A stretch of DNA of 64,000 nucleotides from Nostoc sp. CCCryo 231-06 (GTDB lineage Bacteria > Cyanobacteriota > Cyanobacteriia > Cyanobacteriales > Nostocaceae). Position numbers and translations under genes: made by a program. Shown here piece after piece: positions 17,395 to 28,000 of this stretch (its first letter is position 1; each line of letters starts with the position of its first letter). The notes beneath the pieces were generated by a model that saw only the letters and a list, made by a program, of their open reading frames with translations, was not told the DNA's origin and made no database searches. The DNA is taken from positions 59,070 through 123,069 of the forward strand of contig JAHCSU010000329.1 in the NCBI GenBank assembly GCA_023522315.1, written 5' to 3'.

Positions 17395-17589
17395 ATGAAC
17401 TACAAACAATCTAAAATTCTCTTGCTAGTTTCAGTATTAACTCTCGTTGGCTGTAATTTCTTCCAAAGTACCGTAGCAAAACCACCGCAACAACAGGATT
17501 TACAAACAAAGCCTTCTGTTGTTCCAACCCACTCCAAGCCTAGCGACTCAGCTACTTCCCTAACCTACAAAATTGAAACCTACGATTAA
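17395..17589 (+). CDS. Small putative lipoprotein
   Basis: A 64-residue ATG frame with a lipoprotein-type signal peptide: KILLLVSVLTLVGC, the Cys at about residue 20 fitting a lipobox. The mature part is short, Pro/Gln/Ser-rich and without a domain I recognise. It may be a real small lipoprotein or the surviving 5' end of a longer gene, since the following 550 bases look eroded. Confidence 0.45.
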   Translation: MNYKQSKILLLVSVLTLVGCNFFQSTVAKPPQQQDLQTKPSVVPTHSKPSDSATSLTYKIETYD

Positions 17590-17593
17590 TGGA

Positions 17594-18112
17594 TCATGGG
17601 TTCCCTAAAATACAGCTAGAGTTTGGACGAATTGTAGAATAAATTGAACTTGTGGGTGAAGACATTAAAAAAATAACATTACTTATAATCTGTAAAGACA
17701 ATAACAAAAAAAGACTGAAGTAAATGATTTTTAAATTTTTATTAATGATTTGACAGGAGCGCTCTACAAAGGAAGAATAACCTGCAATTTCCACAGAACT
17801 AAAACTTCCAATAATCAATAATCTCATCAATAATTCAATAGAAGAAGTAAACGGCGATCGCTCCTGATTCAAACAGGTTACAAAATTATCTTTTTCAATT
17901 CCCAAATTTCCTAACACATTAAATAGTGCTGGTTGCAAAACCATTAATTTTTGACTTATTTCGTGAGGAGATTTGACTAAATGATTGTTTACAGAATGCC
18001 ATTGATTACTATATTAGCCTACAGGTAATATACTCGCTATTGATTCTCCAGATGGCAGAAGCACAGCAGCAATGCTAGTAGCAGCAACTATAACTTTTTG
18101 CTTGATTTTCAT
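17594..18112 (-). pseudogene. Eroded region with two short minus-strand frames
   Basis: Frame 18014-18112 encodes 32 residues resembling a signal peptide (KVIVAATSIAAVLLPSG). Frame 17594-17944 encodes 116 residues whose first half looks protein-like (PALFNVLGNLGIEKDNFVTC) and whose second half is low-quality hydrophobic sequence. Neither is recognisable as a complete family member. I infer remnants of a secreted-protein gene; spurious frames are possible. Confidence 0.25.
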
Positions 18113-18143
18113 TCAAATTTTCCTTTGCCTAAAAATTTGCTGT

Positions 18144-18752
18144 TTACATCCCCAATCCTGACTGGATAAATAAATCAGCAATACTACCAAGTACTCTCCC
18201 AAAACCCGGAATTATAAATAGAAGCATCATGGCAAAGAGTCCGAATTGAGTATATTGCAGTGGCTTTAGTTGAGGAAAAATTTCACTGAAGACATGAAAG
18301 CCGTCTAGTGGTGGAATTGGCAGCAGATTAAACAGAAATAACGTCAAATTAATCCGAGCCGCTAGGTAAAGAAATTCGACACTCAAGAGTCGTGAAAGAC
18401 TAGGATTAAAGAAAAGTTTGAGCAGCACAATAAATAGAATGCCTAAAGCCAGATTCGACAAGGGGCCTGCGGCTGATACCAAAATATTGCCTAGCTTCCC
18501 AGAGCGAAACTTAGAGGGGTTGACAGGCATTTGTCCCCAAGCTATACCCATGAGACAGAGAAAGATGATCGATTCCTTACCCATGTGAACTACAGGATTA
18601 AGCGTGAGATGACCAGTTTGTTGGGGAGTGTTATCTCCCTGACTCATCGCAGCCCAGCCGTGAGCAAGTTCATGCAAAGTGATGGAGAATATGACAATTA
18701 CAACGATTCTGAAAAAATGAATCGGGTTTGTGATTAGTGTTTGGATAAACAT
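18144..18752 (-). CDS. Site-2 protease (M50) family zinc metalloprotease
   Basis: A 202-residue polytopic membrane protein. HELAH at residues 27-31 supplies two zinc ligands and the catalytic Glu, and NLLPIPPLDG near residue 145 supplies the third (the NPxDG-like motif of short M50 proteases). About five membrane helices, no PDZ domain, length as in the YwhC/Rv-type short subfamily. These enzymes cut transmembrane substrates within the bilayer, usually after a first cleavage, to release regulators. No partner gene is adjacent. Confidence 0.85.
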   Translation of the reverse strand: MFIQTLITNPIHFFRIVVIVIFSITLHELAHGWAAMSQGDNTPQQTGHLTLNPVVHMGKESIIFLCLMGIAWGQMPVNPSKFRSGKLGNILVSAAGPLSNLALGILFIVLLKLFFNPSLSRLLSVEFLYLAARINLTLFLFNLLPIPPLDGFHVFSEIFPQLKPLQYTQFGLFAMMLLFIIPGFGRVLGSIADLFIQSGLGM

Positions 18753-19514
18753 ATATTCTGGCTTGTGGTAGGGTTAAAGCTGAAATCCGCGCTTTCTGAA
18801 GACACGCACGAAAAAGTTATCCAATTTAAAAACTGCAAACCTTGAGAATCAAGGTTGCTCACAAATAAATTAGATAAGTTATTTTTGCGCGGCTTCTAAA
18901 ACTAGTTAAAAAATCTATGTAGATGCGGGTTGTTGAGAATGAAGCGAATCAGTTGGTTAAAATCAGCTTTTTCTCACCATGATGATAGAAGTTATCATCT
19001 ATACCGATTGCAATACATTGGAAAGCTGGTTAAGACAGTATTTGTATAATAATTTACTATATTTTGGTAATGCCCCATGTGTGTAATAACAAGCTTATTA
19101 TATTTATGTTATTAAATTTACTCAGTAAAACCCTATAGTAATTATTCGTATATTTTAAAAATTAACTTTACTCACTTTTAGGAGCTTCAATTGCTTGTAT
19201 AGCTTCAAAATAGCAATATATAGCATTTAAAGGTGTAAATTTCCTACAAAATAATACGTAGTCTATATTAAAGATTTTGTATATAAACTTATTGTATTAC
19301 TAATGATACATTGGATATTTCAGCTTGCTCAACCAAGATTTGTTTACAACCAACTATAGGGGAATTTTCAACTAAATGCTACTTAGTTGTATTTATTACT
19401 TAAATGGTAAATATTATTTACTAAATAATTTAAAAATTAATACAGTCATTAGGCAGGATATCAACGGCTTATTGGTATTATTTTGATGCACAAACGCAAT
19501 GATGATGAACAACA
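18753..19514. other. Long AT-rich intergenic region upstream of the symporter operon
   Basis: No ORF with gene-like properties and no recognisable RNA. It must carry the promoters of the divergent M50 protease and the symporter operon. It is notably AT-rich from about 19040 to 19450, with several TATAAT-like hexamers, so a start site cannot be chosen by eye. Confidence 0.5.
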
Positions 19515-19769
19515 ATGGATGAAGATCAACGCCGTTCTTATTGGCGTGCTAATACTGCTTTAATTCGTAATCTTTTAATTGTCTGGGCATTGGTTTCCCT
19601 AGTTTTTAGTATTTTGTTGGTTCAACCTTTGAATGCGATACGGTTTTTTGGCGTACCCTTTGGCTTTTGGATGGCGCAACAGGGATCAATCCTGGTATTT
19701 GTGGCCTTAATTTTCATTTATGCCTTTCAAATGGACAAACTAGACCACAAATACAATCTCAAGAAGTGA
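19515..19769 (+). CDS. DUF4212 small subunit of a sodium:solute symporter
   Basis: An 84-residue protein with two membrane helices (about residues 18-40 and 52-74). The N-terminus RRSYWRANTALIRNLLIVWALVS and centre PLNAIRFFGVPFGFWMAQQGS are the hallmark of the DUF4212 family. The family always accompanies a large SSS-family symporter; here that gene starts 9 bases after this stop. The pair is one operon. Confidence 0.88.
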   Translation: MDEDQRRSYWRANTALIRNLLIVWALVSLVFSILLVQPLNAIRFFGVPFGFWMAQQGSILVFVALIFIYAFQMDKLDHKYNLKK

Positions 19770-19778
19770 GGAAAAACC

Positions 19779-21434
19779 GTGTCAGTTGAAATTTGGACTA
19801 TTGTATTAGTTGGACTTTCCTTCGTCGCCTACATTTATATTGGTTGGCAATCACGAGTCGAAAATAGTAAAGACTTCTTTATAGCAGGTCAAGGAATACC
19901 CTCAATTGCTAATGGTGCAGCCACCGCCGCCGACTGGATGTCCGCAGCCTCGTTTATTTCAATGGCGGGGCTGATTTCTTTTTTGGGCTATGACGGTTCT
20001 ATTTATTTAATGGGGTGGACTGGCGGCTATGTACTGCTAGCATTATTACTGGCTCCCTACCTACGGAAATTTGGTAAGTATACAGTGCCAGATTTTGTAG
20101 GCGATCGCTACTACTCTAATATCGCTCGTCTGGTGGCAGTAGTTGCAGCCATTTTTATCTCCCTCACCTACGTTGCTGGACAAATGCGGGGCGTGGGCAT
20201 TGTTTTTAGCCGCTTCCTCCAAGTAGATATCAATACAGGTGTGATCATCGGGATGGTGATCGTGGGCTTTTTCTCTGTGTTGGGGGGGATGAAAGGCATC
20301 ACCTGGACACAAGTAGCACAGTATTGTGTGTTGATTTTTGCTTACCTGATTCCAGCGATCGCGATCGCCTGGTTTCTCACTGGTAATCCTGTTCCCCAAC
20401 TAGCATTCACCTTCAGTGATATTGCTGACAAACTCAATAAAATCCAAGTTGACCTGGGGTTTAAACCGTATACTGAGCCATTTGTGAACAAGTCGATGCT
20501 AGATGTACTGTTCACCACTATTGCTTTGATGGTAGGCACTGCTGGCTTACCCCATATTATTGTCCGATTTTACACAGTGAAAAGTGTGCGTGCAGCTCGC
20601 TATTCTGCTGGTTGGGCACTCCTATTTATCGCTATTCTTTATACAACTGCTCCAGCCCTCTCCATGTTTGCCCGCTACAACCTGATCGATTCCCTGCACA
20701 ATCATACAGTTGCAGAAGTGCAGCAGCTAGACTGGGCGGCGAAGTGGGAAAAAACTAAACTTTTGGGTTTTGATGACATAAATAAGGATGGGCGTCTCCA
20801 GTTAACTCCAAATAAAGACACCAATGAAATCAAGATTGACCGAGATATCATCGTACTTTCCACCCCAGAGGTAGCTAACCTCCCTCCGTGGGTGATTGGC
20901 TTGGTAGCGGCTGGCGGTTTGGCTGCTGCTTTGTCTACAGCATCAGGTTTATTGCTGGTAATTTCCAGTTCCATCGCCCACGATATCTACTACCGGATCA
21001 TCGATTCATCAGCCTCAGAAGAAAAACGGGTATTTGTCGGGCGGATCATGGTGGGTTTTTCCCTCGTCCTCGCCGGATATTTTGGGGTGAATCCGCCGGG
21101 ATTTGTGAGTGAGGTGGTAGCTTTTGCCTTCGGTTTAGCTGCTGCTAGTTTCTTCCCGGTGATTTTCCTGGGGATTTTCGACAAGCGTACCAATTCTGAA
21201 GGTGCGATCGCCGGCATGTTGACGGGTTTAATTTTTACGATCATCTACATTGTCGGCGTCAAGTTTGGAGGTATGCAACCCTGGTTTTTTGGGGTTTCTC
21301 CCGAAGGAATTGGTACTTTGGGTATGCTAATTAACTTCGCTGTCACCCTAGTGGTTTCGCGCCTAACGCCTCCTCCTCCAGCAGAAATTCAAGCGCTGGT
21401 AGAAGACCTCCGCAGCCCATTGATTGAAGAATAG
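19779..21434 (+). CDS. Sodium:solute symporter, large subunit (SSS family, VC_2705 type)
   Basis: A 551-residue SSS-family transporter with about 13 membrane helices. Typical segments include FIAGQGIPSIANGAATAADWMSAASFISM near residues 31-60 and GLAAALSTASGLLLVISSSIAHD near residue 385. A soluble loop around residues 310-370 contains DDINKDGRLQLTPNKDTNE, which resembles a calcium-binding EF-hand-like loop (DINKDGRL). With the DUF4212 subunit it likely imports a monocarboxylate such as acetate or pyruvate; substrate is inferred from the family. GTG start with GAGG upstream. Confidence 0.88.
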   Translation: MSVEIWTIVLVGLSFVAYIYIGWQSRVENSKDFFIAGQGIPSIANGAATAADWMSAASFISMAGLISFLGYDGSIYLMGWTGGYVLLALLLAPYLRKFGKYTVPDFVGDRYYSNIARLVAVVAAIFISLTYVAGQMRGVGIVFSRFLQVDINTGVIIGMVIVGFFSVLGGMKGITWTQVAQYCVLIFAYLIPAIAIAWFLTGNPVPQLAFTFSDIADKLNKIQVDLGFKPYTEPFVNKSMLDVLFTTIALMVGTAGLPHIIVRFYTVKSVRAARYSAGWALLFIAILYTTAPALSMFARYNLIDSLHNHTVAEVQQLDWAAKWEKTKLLGFDDINKDGRLQLTPNKDTNEIKIDRDIIVLSTPEVANLPPWVIGLVAAGGLAAALSTASGLLLVISSSIAHDIYYRIIDSSASEEKRVFVGRIMVGFSLVLAGYFGVNPPGFVSEVVAFAFGLAAASFFPVIFLGIFDKRTNSEGAIAGMLTGLIFTIIYIVGVKFGGMQPWFFGVSPEGIGTLGMLINFAVTLVVSRLTPPPPAEIQALVEDLRSPLIEE

Positions 21435-21518
21435 GATATTGGGAATTGGGCATGGGGCATTGGGCATTGGTCAATAATTAATAGTTATTCTTCCCCCTGC
21501 TTCTCCATTCCCCACTCC

Positions 21519-22361
21519 CTACTGTCCAAGTTCTTTGATATTATTCATCACTTGTTCATATAAGTCGTTGTTACCCTGACTTTGAAAAATGCTTGCTGCT
21601 TGTTGTAAGTCTTTGAGCGCACCCTGTTTGTCTCCATTGGTGGCGCGGGAATTTCCCCGGTTATTGTAGGCAGGGGCAAAGTTAGGGTTGAGGCGAATGG
21701 CTTGATTGTAATCTTCGATCGCACCCTGTGCCTCTCCATTGGCAGCACGGGCATTTCCTCGGTTATTATAAGCGATCGCATATTTGGGGTTGAGGAGAAT
21801 CGCTTGGTCAAGATCATCTAGCGCCCCTCTTCTTTCTCCCAAGGTGGCGCGGGCATTTCCTCGGTTATTGTAGGCTTCGGCATAGTTGGGATTCAGGCGA
21901 ATCGCTTCACTGTAATCTTTAACTGCTTCTCTGTTATTTCCTAATGAGGCGCGGGCATTCCCCAGGTTATTGTAGGCTTCCGCGTCGTTAGGGTTGATGC
22001 CAAGTGCTTGATTGTAATCTGCGATCGCTTTTTCCTTGTCTCCCGAATCAAAGTAGACTAATCCCCGGCCGTTGTAGGCAGCGCCATATTGAGAATTTTG
22101 AGCAATTGCCTTACCATAAGAAGCGATCGCAGCTTGTAAATCGCCGTTTAAATGCTGATTCTTTCCCTGAAGATAGAATTCCCCACCAATGGAAGCTGTA
22201 GCTGAACTACGGCTAGGTTGACTGACTCCTATTTCTGTTACCAAAACATTCTCATTCTTACTACAAGAAACACTGCTAATTGCTGTCAATGTAGTAAAAA
22301 TAGCTATGGTAAATACTTGATTTACCCTTGTTCGCTTTTGTTTAAATAAACGCCGTCTCAT
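21519..22361 (-). CDS. TPR-repeat protein, probably exported
   Basis: The 280-residue protein has a basic N-terminus and hydrophobic segment ending at a Cys (TAISSVSCSKN), giving a weak lipoprotein signal. From about residue 65 there are six tandem 34-residue TPRs of the AYNNRGNARA...G...GA..DYNQAIRLNPN type. TPRs bind other proteins; no enzymatic domain is present. The repeats are nearly identical in DNA, which suggests recent expansion. The gap 21435-21518 holds GGGCATT-type heptamer repeats. Confidence 0.75.
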   Translation of the reverse strand: MRRRLFKQKRTRVNQVFTIAIFTTLTAISSVSCSKNENVLVTEIGVSQPSRSSATASIGGEFYLQGKNQHLNGDLQAAIASYGKAIAQNSQYGAAYNGRGLVYFDSGDKEKAIADYNQALGINPNDAEAYNNLGNARASLGNNREAVKDYSEAIRLNPNYAEAYNNRGNARATLGERRGALDDLDQAILLNPKYAIAYNNRGNARAANGEAQGAIEDYNQAIRLNPNFAPAYNNRGNSRATNGDKQGALKDLQQAASIFQSQGNNDLYEQVMNNIKELGQ

Positions 22362-22725
22362 AATTTAATATCAACTGCCATAACACCTGAACGCAATTAG
22401 TACCAAAATCTAGATTTTAATTCTTTAACTCAATAGTTATTCTAACTTTTGATAGACATTTAAAGCTAATTTATAGATTTACCTGATATTCAATAAATTT
22501 ATTTAATAGTTATATTAAGGAAAAATCATGAAATATAAAGTATAAAACTTGTCATTTTGGCTTTTTGCTATTGTCATCTATGTAATTCTTGACAATGGAT
22601 TTCTGAGCAGTAACCTACTGTTGTTCATGTTTTTTAGAATACTGTTTGAAAGAAAACTGAAATATTAAGATTTATTCTAAGACAATAACTCCATAAATTT
22701 TAGAATTTGTAGCTATCTAAACAAT
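22362..22725. other. AT-rich intergenic region
   Basis: I see no gene, hairpin terminator or repeat here. It contains the region upstream of the TPR gene and downstream of RNase D. Confidence 0.5.
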
Positions 22726-23646
22726 TTACTCATCCTCAATATCACTTTCTTGAGTTTTAGGATTTAGCCGCCAAGAGATGGTTTTTTCAATATCTACAGA
22801 GAGTTGTTCCAGATTTGTCCCTAAATCTTTTTGGAGTTTCTGAGTGAGTGTGATTGGGAAATCTAAATTAATACCTTCACTTTGCGCTAGCCTTGCTAAT
22901 TCTGTAAAAGTAGCTTTGACTGTAGTCCGTTCATAACTAGTCAGTTTGTAATAGGCAGTTTCCGATATATTCTGAGTTTGCATGGCTTTTTTCATGCGTT
23001 CTTGCAAATGCTCAAATTCTGAATTTAACAACTTGTATTGTTGCTCAAATTGCGAGGATCTGGTACTTAGTGATATTAAGTCTTCCGTTGCGGGATCGGG
23101 ACTGGCTTTGGCTTGTAAATCTAATAAATTTGAGTGGATTTGAGCCAGATAAATACAATCTAAGTAAGCATACTCTATTTGTTCTTCAGTCAGGGGACGT
23201 TTTCCCCAATCGCTTGTTTGTTCTTGTTTATCGATATTGTTAAAGCTACAAAGTGATGTAGCTATGGTTTTGAGTTGGTAATTAGGTAAAGGTAAAAGAT
23301 AGTAGGGAATTTTTTTTGCTATATCTAAAGTACAAGTAATATTTTTGGCTTTCTTGTTACCGAGAAGTTTTAGATCATAACTGGCGTTGTGAAAAACTTT
23401 TTCAATTGCAGAATTTATCATAATTTTTTCAATAAATTCAGCTATAATATTAGGCTGAACTAGGACATCTAAAAGGTAGACGCGATCGCCACTCATATCT
23501 TTGGGATTATCTAATACCTGAATCAGCGATAGTCGGGGATTACGGCTTTTATAGTCAGCAACTTCTGTATCTATCCACAGCGTTTTAGCGTTGGTATATT
23601 CAGCGACAATGGCACTAATTTCGCGGGCGGAAGTAAGGTATGGCAT
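22726..23646 (-). CDS. rnd: Ribonuclease D-like 3'-5' exonuclease
   Basis: A 306-residue DEDD-family exonuclease. ExoI is LWIDTEVADY (Asp and Glu, residues about 24-33), ExoII is VFHNASYDLKLLG (Asp near residue 90), and ExoIII is EYAYLDCIYL (Tyr and Asp near residue 160), the DEDDy arrangement of RNase D. The C-terminal part is helical but shows no clear HRDC domain, as in the shorter cyanobacterial members. It likely trims tRNA or other structured RNA 3' ends. Confidence 0.85.
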   Translation of the reverse strand: MPYLTSAREISAIVAEYTNAKTLWIDTEVADYKSRNPRLSLIQVLDNPKDMSGDRVYLLDVLVQPNIIAEFIEKIMINSAIEKVFHNASYDLKLLGNKKAKNITCTLDIAKKIPYYLLPLPNYQLKTIATSLCSFNNIDKQEQTSDWGKRPLTEEQIEYAYLDCIYLAQIHSNLLDLQAKASPDPATEDLISLSTRSSQFEQQYKLLNSEFEHLQERMKKAMQTQNISETAYYKLTSYERTTVKATFTELARLAQSEGINLDFPITLTQKLQKDLGTNLEQLSVDIEKTISWRLNPKTQESDIEDE

Positions 23647-24116
23647 TGGCTAATATTTCCTGATATTTGGGGCATTGTAAGTAAGCCATAGTTTTCTAAA
23701 GTAACATTTTGTTGGTAATTTTGCTGCCACAGAATTGCAAAAATGCTGAAGTTTTGAGTTGCATAGGCTTAGATATCGCCAAACTGACTTAAATCTGATA
23801 ACATCGAGTCACTACTGTAAGGCTGCACAGTCTACCACCGAAAGAGCTACTCGGCATCTACATTAAATTCATAGAGAGCTACAGACTGTATGCAGACGCA
23901 TCCTGGTTAGCAACCGTCAGTAAAATTGAATTGGCGCTTCTGAGAAATGGCTGCAAAATCTTAGCCTCAAGAAATCGTCTAAGTTTCAATTTCCACTAAC
24001 CTGAGCAATTGCTTGGGAAATTTTGCTACTTCACATTTAATTGCTTTTTAACATCTGCTCCTCACAATCACACACACCTCAATTAATCGCTTCTAGTATT
24101 CAATTTGGAGAAGATA
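23647..24116. other. Intergenic region before the BON-domain gene
   Basis: No ORF or RNA gene recognised. The only clear signal is GGAG at 24107, the ribosome binding site of the next gene. Confidence 0.45.
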
Positions 24117-24587
24117 ATGAAAAAGCTAATTCTATTACTAATTAGTAGCATTTTGGTGGTTGGTACTTTTGGCTGCCAAGAGGCTACTAAAACTGGTTCA
24201 GAAACTTCTAGCACTACTAATGAAACCGCTCAAGCACCAGCAACACCAGCTTCTCAGATAAATCAAACTGCGGATAAAACTATTGCCATTCCAGGAACAC
24301 AAACGACTCCTTTAGCAGCTAGTACAGATACTAAAGTTAAAACCGATTCTGAAAAAACGGCAGCAACAAAAGCTAAGAGCAACTTGAAAACTGAAGTTAG
24401 CGAAAAGTTGAATAAAAACTTACCAGGCAATAAGTTACAAGTTGAAAACAAAGAGGGTGAAATTATCCTCAAAGGTACAGCAACTTCTGCTGAAGAACTC
24501 CAGAAAGCTGAAACCTTGACTAAAGAAGTTGAAGGTGTGAAGACAGTGAAGGTGGAAGCAAAAGTTGAAGCTGTGAAAATGCCATAA
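24117..24587 (+). CDS. BON-domain lipoprotein
   Basis: About 156 residues. The signal peptide LILLLISSILVVGTFGC ends in a clear lipobox (TFGC). A Thr/Ala/Lys-rich linker is followed by one BON domain (about residues 85-150: LNKNLPGNKLQVENKEGEI..., then LTKEVEGVKTVKVEAKV). BON domains bind phospholipid or envelope components and occur in stress-related periplasmic proteins. ATG at 24117 was chosen because GGAGAAG stands 4-10 bases before it. A strong terminator follows at 24654-24689. Confidence 0.82.
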   Translation: MKKLILLLISSILVVGTFGCQEATKTGSETSSTTNETAQAPATPASQINQTADKTIAIPGTQTTPLAASTDTKVKTDSEKTAATKAKSNLKTEVSEKLNKNLPGNKLQVENKEGEIILKGTATSAEELQKAETLTKEVEGVKTVKVEAKVEAVKMP

Positions 24588-24653
24588 AAGAATAACTGAA
24601 GCTCTCAGTTAACCGTGGGCTAGTTAAATCAGCTTACATCATCAGAAAATTTA

Positions 24654-24689
24654 AACAGGACTTACATCTGCGTAAGCCCTGTTTTTTTG
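24654..24689 (+). terminator. Intrinsic terminator after the BON-domain gene
   Basis: A 12-bp stem with one mismatch (AACAGGACTTAC pairing with GTAAGCCCTGTT), a 6-base loop and seven to eight Ts. It is a classical Rho-independent terminator. Confidence 0.85.
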
Positions 24690-24884
24690 CTTAAATAAAC
24701 GTGAGTTCATTAGTAGTCACGCCCGAAAGAGTTGGGTTTAGTTACTCAACCAAACCTAAGCCAGTTTTAGTTTTTAGCTGATTATTATATCTACCCCTAA
24801 AATCATCTTACATACTTGTAAAATACTCTTGCAATAAATAATGAGACTGGAATCAGTTTTCTCTAAACCTCGATTCTCCTTCCC

Positions 24885-24914
24885 CTCTCAGCGTTCTCTG
24901 TGCCTCTGCGGTTC
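24885..24914. repeat. Dispersed CTCTGTGCCTCTGCGGTT repeat
   Basis: The sequence CTCAGCGTTCTCTGTGCCTC runs into TGCGGTT and matches the elements at 10094-10121 and 10138-10157; a diverged copy is at 34119-34143. The rest of 24690-25002 shows nothing else besides the smc leader. Confidence 0.6.
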
Positions 24915-25002
24915 GATAATCTTTAATTCTCCCCCCTACCCTCTTGCGAATTTTCAATTAGTTGATACACTTGTTCTTCATTAGCCCAGTGAACCAGCGC
25001 CT

Positions 25003-28000
25003 ATGGTGCATATCAAGCGCGTGGAACTTACGAACTTCAAATCCTTCGGTGGCACTACCTCAGTCCCTTTGCTACCGGGGTGTACTGTCATATCTGGGCC
25101 AAATGGTTCGGGTAAATCTAATATTCTAGATGCACTGCTATTTTGCCTTGGACTCTCCAGTTCTAAGGGAATGCGAGCCGATCGCTTGCCAGATTTGGTA
25201 AATAACACCCAAACGTCTAAAGGACGCGCTTCTATTGAAGCTAGCGTCACTGTGACATTTGATTTGTCAGATGAAATCTCACATAAGGACACAAAGGCGC
25301 AAAGGGAGGAAGTAGAGGAAGTAGAGGAAGAAAATCCAAAATCCAAAAGCCAAAAGCCAAAATCGGCAGAGTGGAGTGTTACTAGAAGGCTGCGAGTCAC
25401 TCACCAAGGAAGTTACACGTCGAATTACTATATCAATGGTGAAGCTTGCACGTTGACACAATTGCATGGGGAATTAAGTAACCTGCGGGTTTATCCTGAA
25501 GGCTACAACGTGGTGCTGCAAGGGGATGTCACCAGCATCATCTCGATGAATACGCGGGAACGTCGGGAAATTATTGATGAATTGGCTGGGGTGGCGGCAT
25601 TTGATCGCAAGATTATCCAAGCCAAATCAACTTTAGATGAGGTAAAGGAAAAGGAAGATAGCTGTCGGATTATTGAGACAGAATTAACTGCACAGCGCGA
25701 TCGCCTTTCCCAAGATCGGGCTAAAGCTGAGAAATATCAAAAACTCCGCACAGAATTTCTGGCGAAACAATCCTGGGAAGCTGTTTTATCATGGCGATCG
25801 CTACAAGCACAACAAGAAAAGTTAGTTCACGAAATTCAAACAGGCGATCGCAATTCTAGTGAACTCACTACCCAACTCACAAACCTAAATTCTGAAATCG
25901 TCCAAAAAACTGCTGAACTTGAACAACTCAATGCCCATGTAAAAGCATTGGGAGAAGATGAACTTTTGGCGGTACAATCTACCCTCGCCACCCAAGAAGC
26001 AGAACGAAAACAACTCCAGCGTCAGTTAACGGAATTACAAACAGCTTCCCAAGATACCGCCAAACGTCTGCTTCAAACTCAGCAAGAAATTCAAAAACAC
26101 CGACATTCCTTAGAAGAAATTGCCGAAACACAAATTGTAGAGACGCGATTCATCGCGTCTTCCCAGCAACAAAGAAATGAAGCACACCAAGCCTTAGAAA
26201 CATCCCGCGAAGCCGCAGCCGAAATCGCCTCGGCTTCCGAAGCGTGGGTACAGCAACAAACGGCATTCAACCGTCAAATTGAAACTCTGCTGCAAACTCT
26301 AGAACCGCAACGCACAGAAAAAGCACAACTCACTGAACGCAATAATCAGTTACAGAAACTAATTTCAGAGCAAACTCAGTTAATTGAACGCGACGAACCG
26401 CTATTAGCCCAAAAACAAACTGAGTGTAGTCAAATTGAAACGGAATTTAACGCCTCTAGTGAACCCATCCAAAATTTAGCTCAAAATCTCTCAGCCACAG
26501 AACAAGAATTGCAAATCCAACAGGAAACTCAAAAACGCTTACTTTTTGAACAACGAGAAAAACAACGCCAGTTGGATAAAATAGAGGCGCAAACGCAGGC
26601 ACAGCAAGAAGTCCAAGGAACCCAAGCTAGTAAAGTCATTTTACAATCGGGAATGCCTGGACTTTGTGGCTTAGTTGTGCAGTTAGGAAAGGTGGAACCC
26701 CCCCATCAGCTAGCTTTAGAAATGGCTGCCGGTGGACGTTTGGGACATATTGTGGTGGAAGATGACAGCATCGCCGCAGCAGGTATTGAACTGCTCAAAC
26801 AGAAACGTGCAGGGAGAGCGACTTTTTTACCACTGAATAAAATTCACGCTCCTAAATTTACTCAAGATGCAACGCTACGTTTTGCTAGCGGTTTCGTTAA
26901 TTATGCTGTTAACTTAGTCGATTGCGATCGCCGTTACAAAGATGTATTTAGCTATGTTTTCGGTAACACGGTAGTATTTGCCAGCCTTGAGGCGGCGCGG
27001 AAAAATTTAGGGTTATATCGCATCGTCACTTTAGATGGTGAACTTCTGGAAACTAGCGGCGCAATGACTGGTGGTAGTAATACCCAGCGTTCAGCCTTAC
27101 GGTTTGGCAATGCGGAAGCTGCGGAATCTGATGAAGCGATCGCTTTAAGAAGTCGTTTGGTGGACATTGAGCGGGTTTTAGAGCGTTGTACTGAAGCGAT
27201 CGCAACTTTATCAACCAGAACCAAAAATCTCACCCAAGAACTAACAGAAGCGCGTCAGGCGAGGCGCGAACAGCAGTTGCAATTGGAACAGTTGCAGAAA
27301 GACATTAAGAATTTAACAGCGCAGTTAGAGGGGACGCGATCGCAACTCGCCCAAAACAGCGAAAAGTTAGCCACTGCTCAATCCCGATTGGAAATTTTGG
27401 AGCGGGAATTACCGGGACAAGAAACTCAGTTGCAACAATTGCGACACGCTTTAGCAGAGTTGGAAGCATCCCAAACTCCCAGTGAATGGCAACAAATCCA
27501 GGCGACAATAAAAATTCAAGAGCAACAATTGCAACAACGGGAGACAGCATTACGCGAAGCTGAACAAAGATTAAAAAATTTAGAAAATCAGCAACAACGT
27601 TTACAAGAAAAAATCCAAGAAGCAGAAACGCGAATCACCGAATACGAAACCCAACAAATCTCTTGTAGAGACGCGATTCATCGCGTCTTTTCACAAATCA
27701 CAACGATAGACAACCAAATCACCCAAACCCGCGCCAACCTCAGTCAAATGGAGCAAAATTTGGGAGAAGAGAAACAAAAACGCGACGCTACAGAATTGGA
27801 AGTGCGATCGCACCTTTTGCGCCAACAACAATTGCAATGGGAAATAGAAAAACTCAAAGAAACCCAAGAGAAGCGGCGGGAGGAACTAATTAGCCTGCAA
27901 AGCCAGTTACGGGATGTGGGAGCAGAATTACCTAATCCCTTGCCGGAAGTTCCAGATAAAGTAGATTTAGAAGAATTGCAGAAAGAATTGCGATCGCTTA

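Noticed and set aside
24030..24090. CTCCTCACA-type sequence resembling the core of the small RNA Yfr1
   Set aside because: The match is incomplete and the flanking stem-loops and terminator of Yfr1 are absent.
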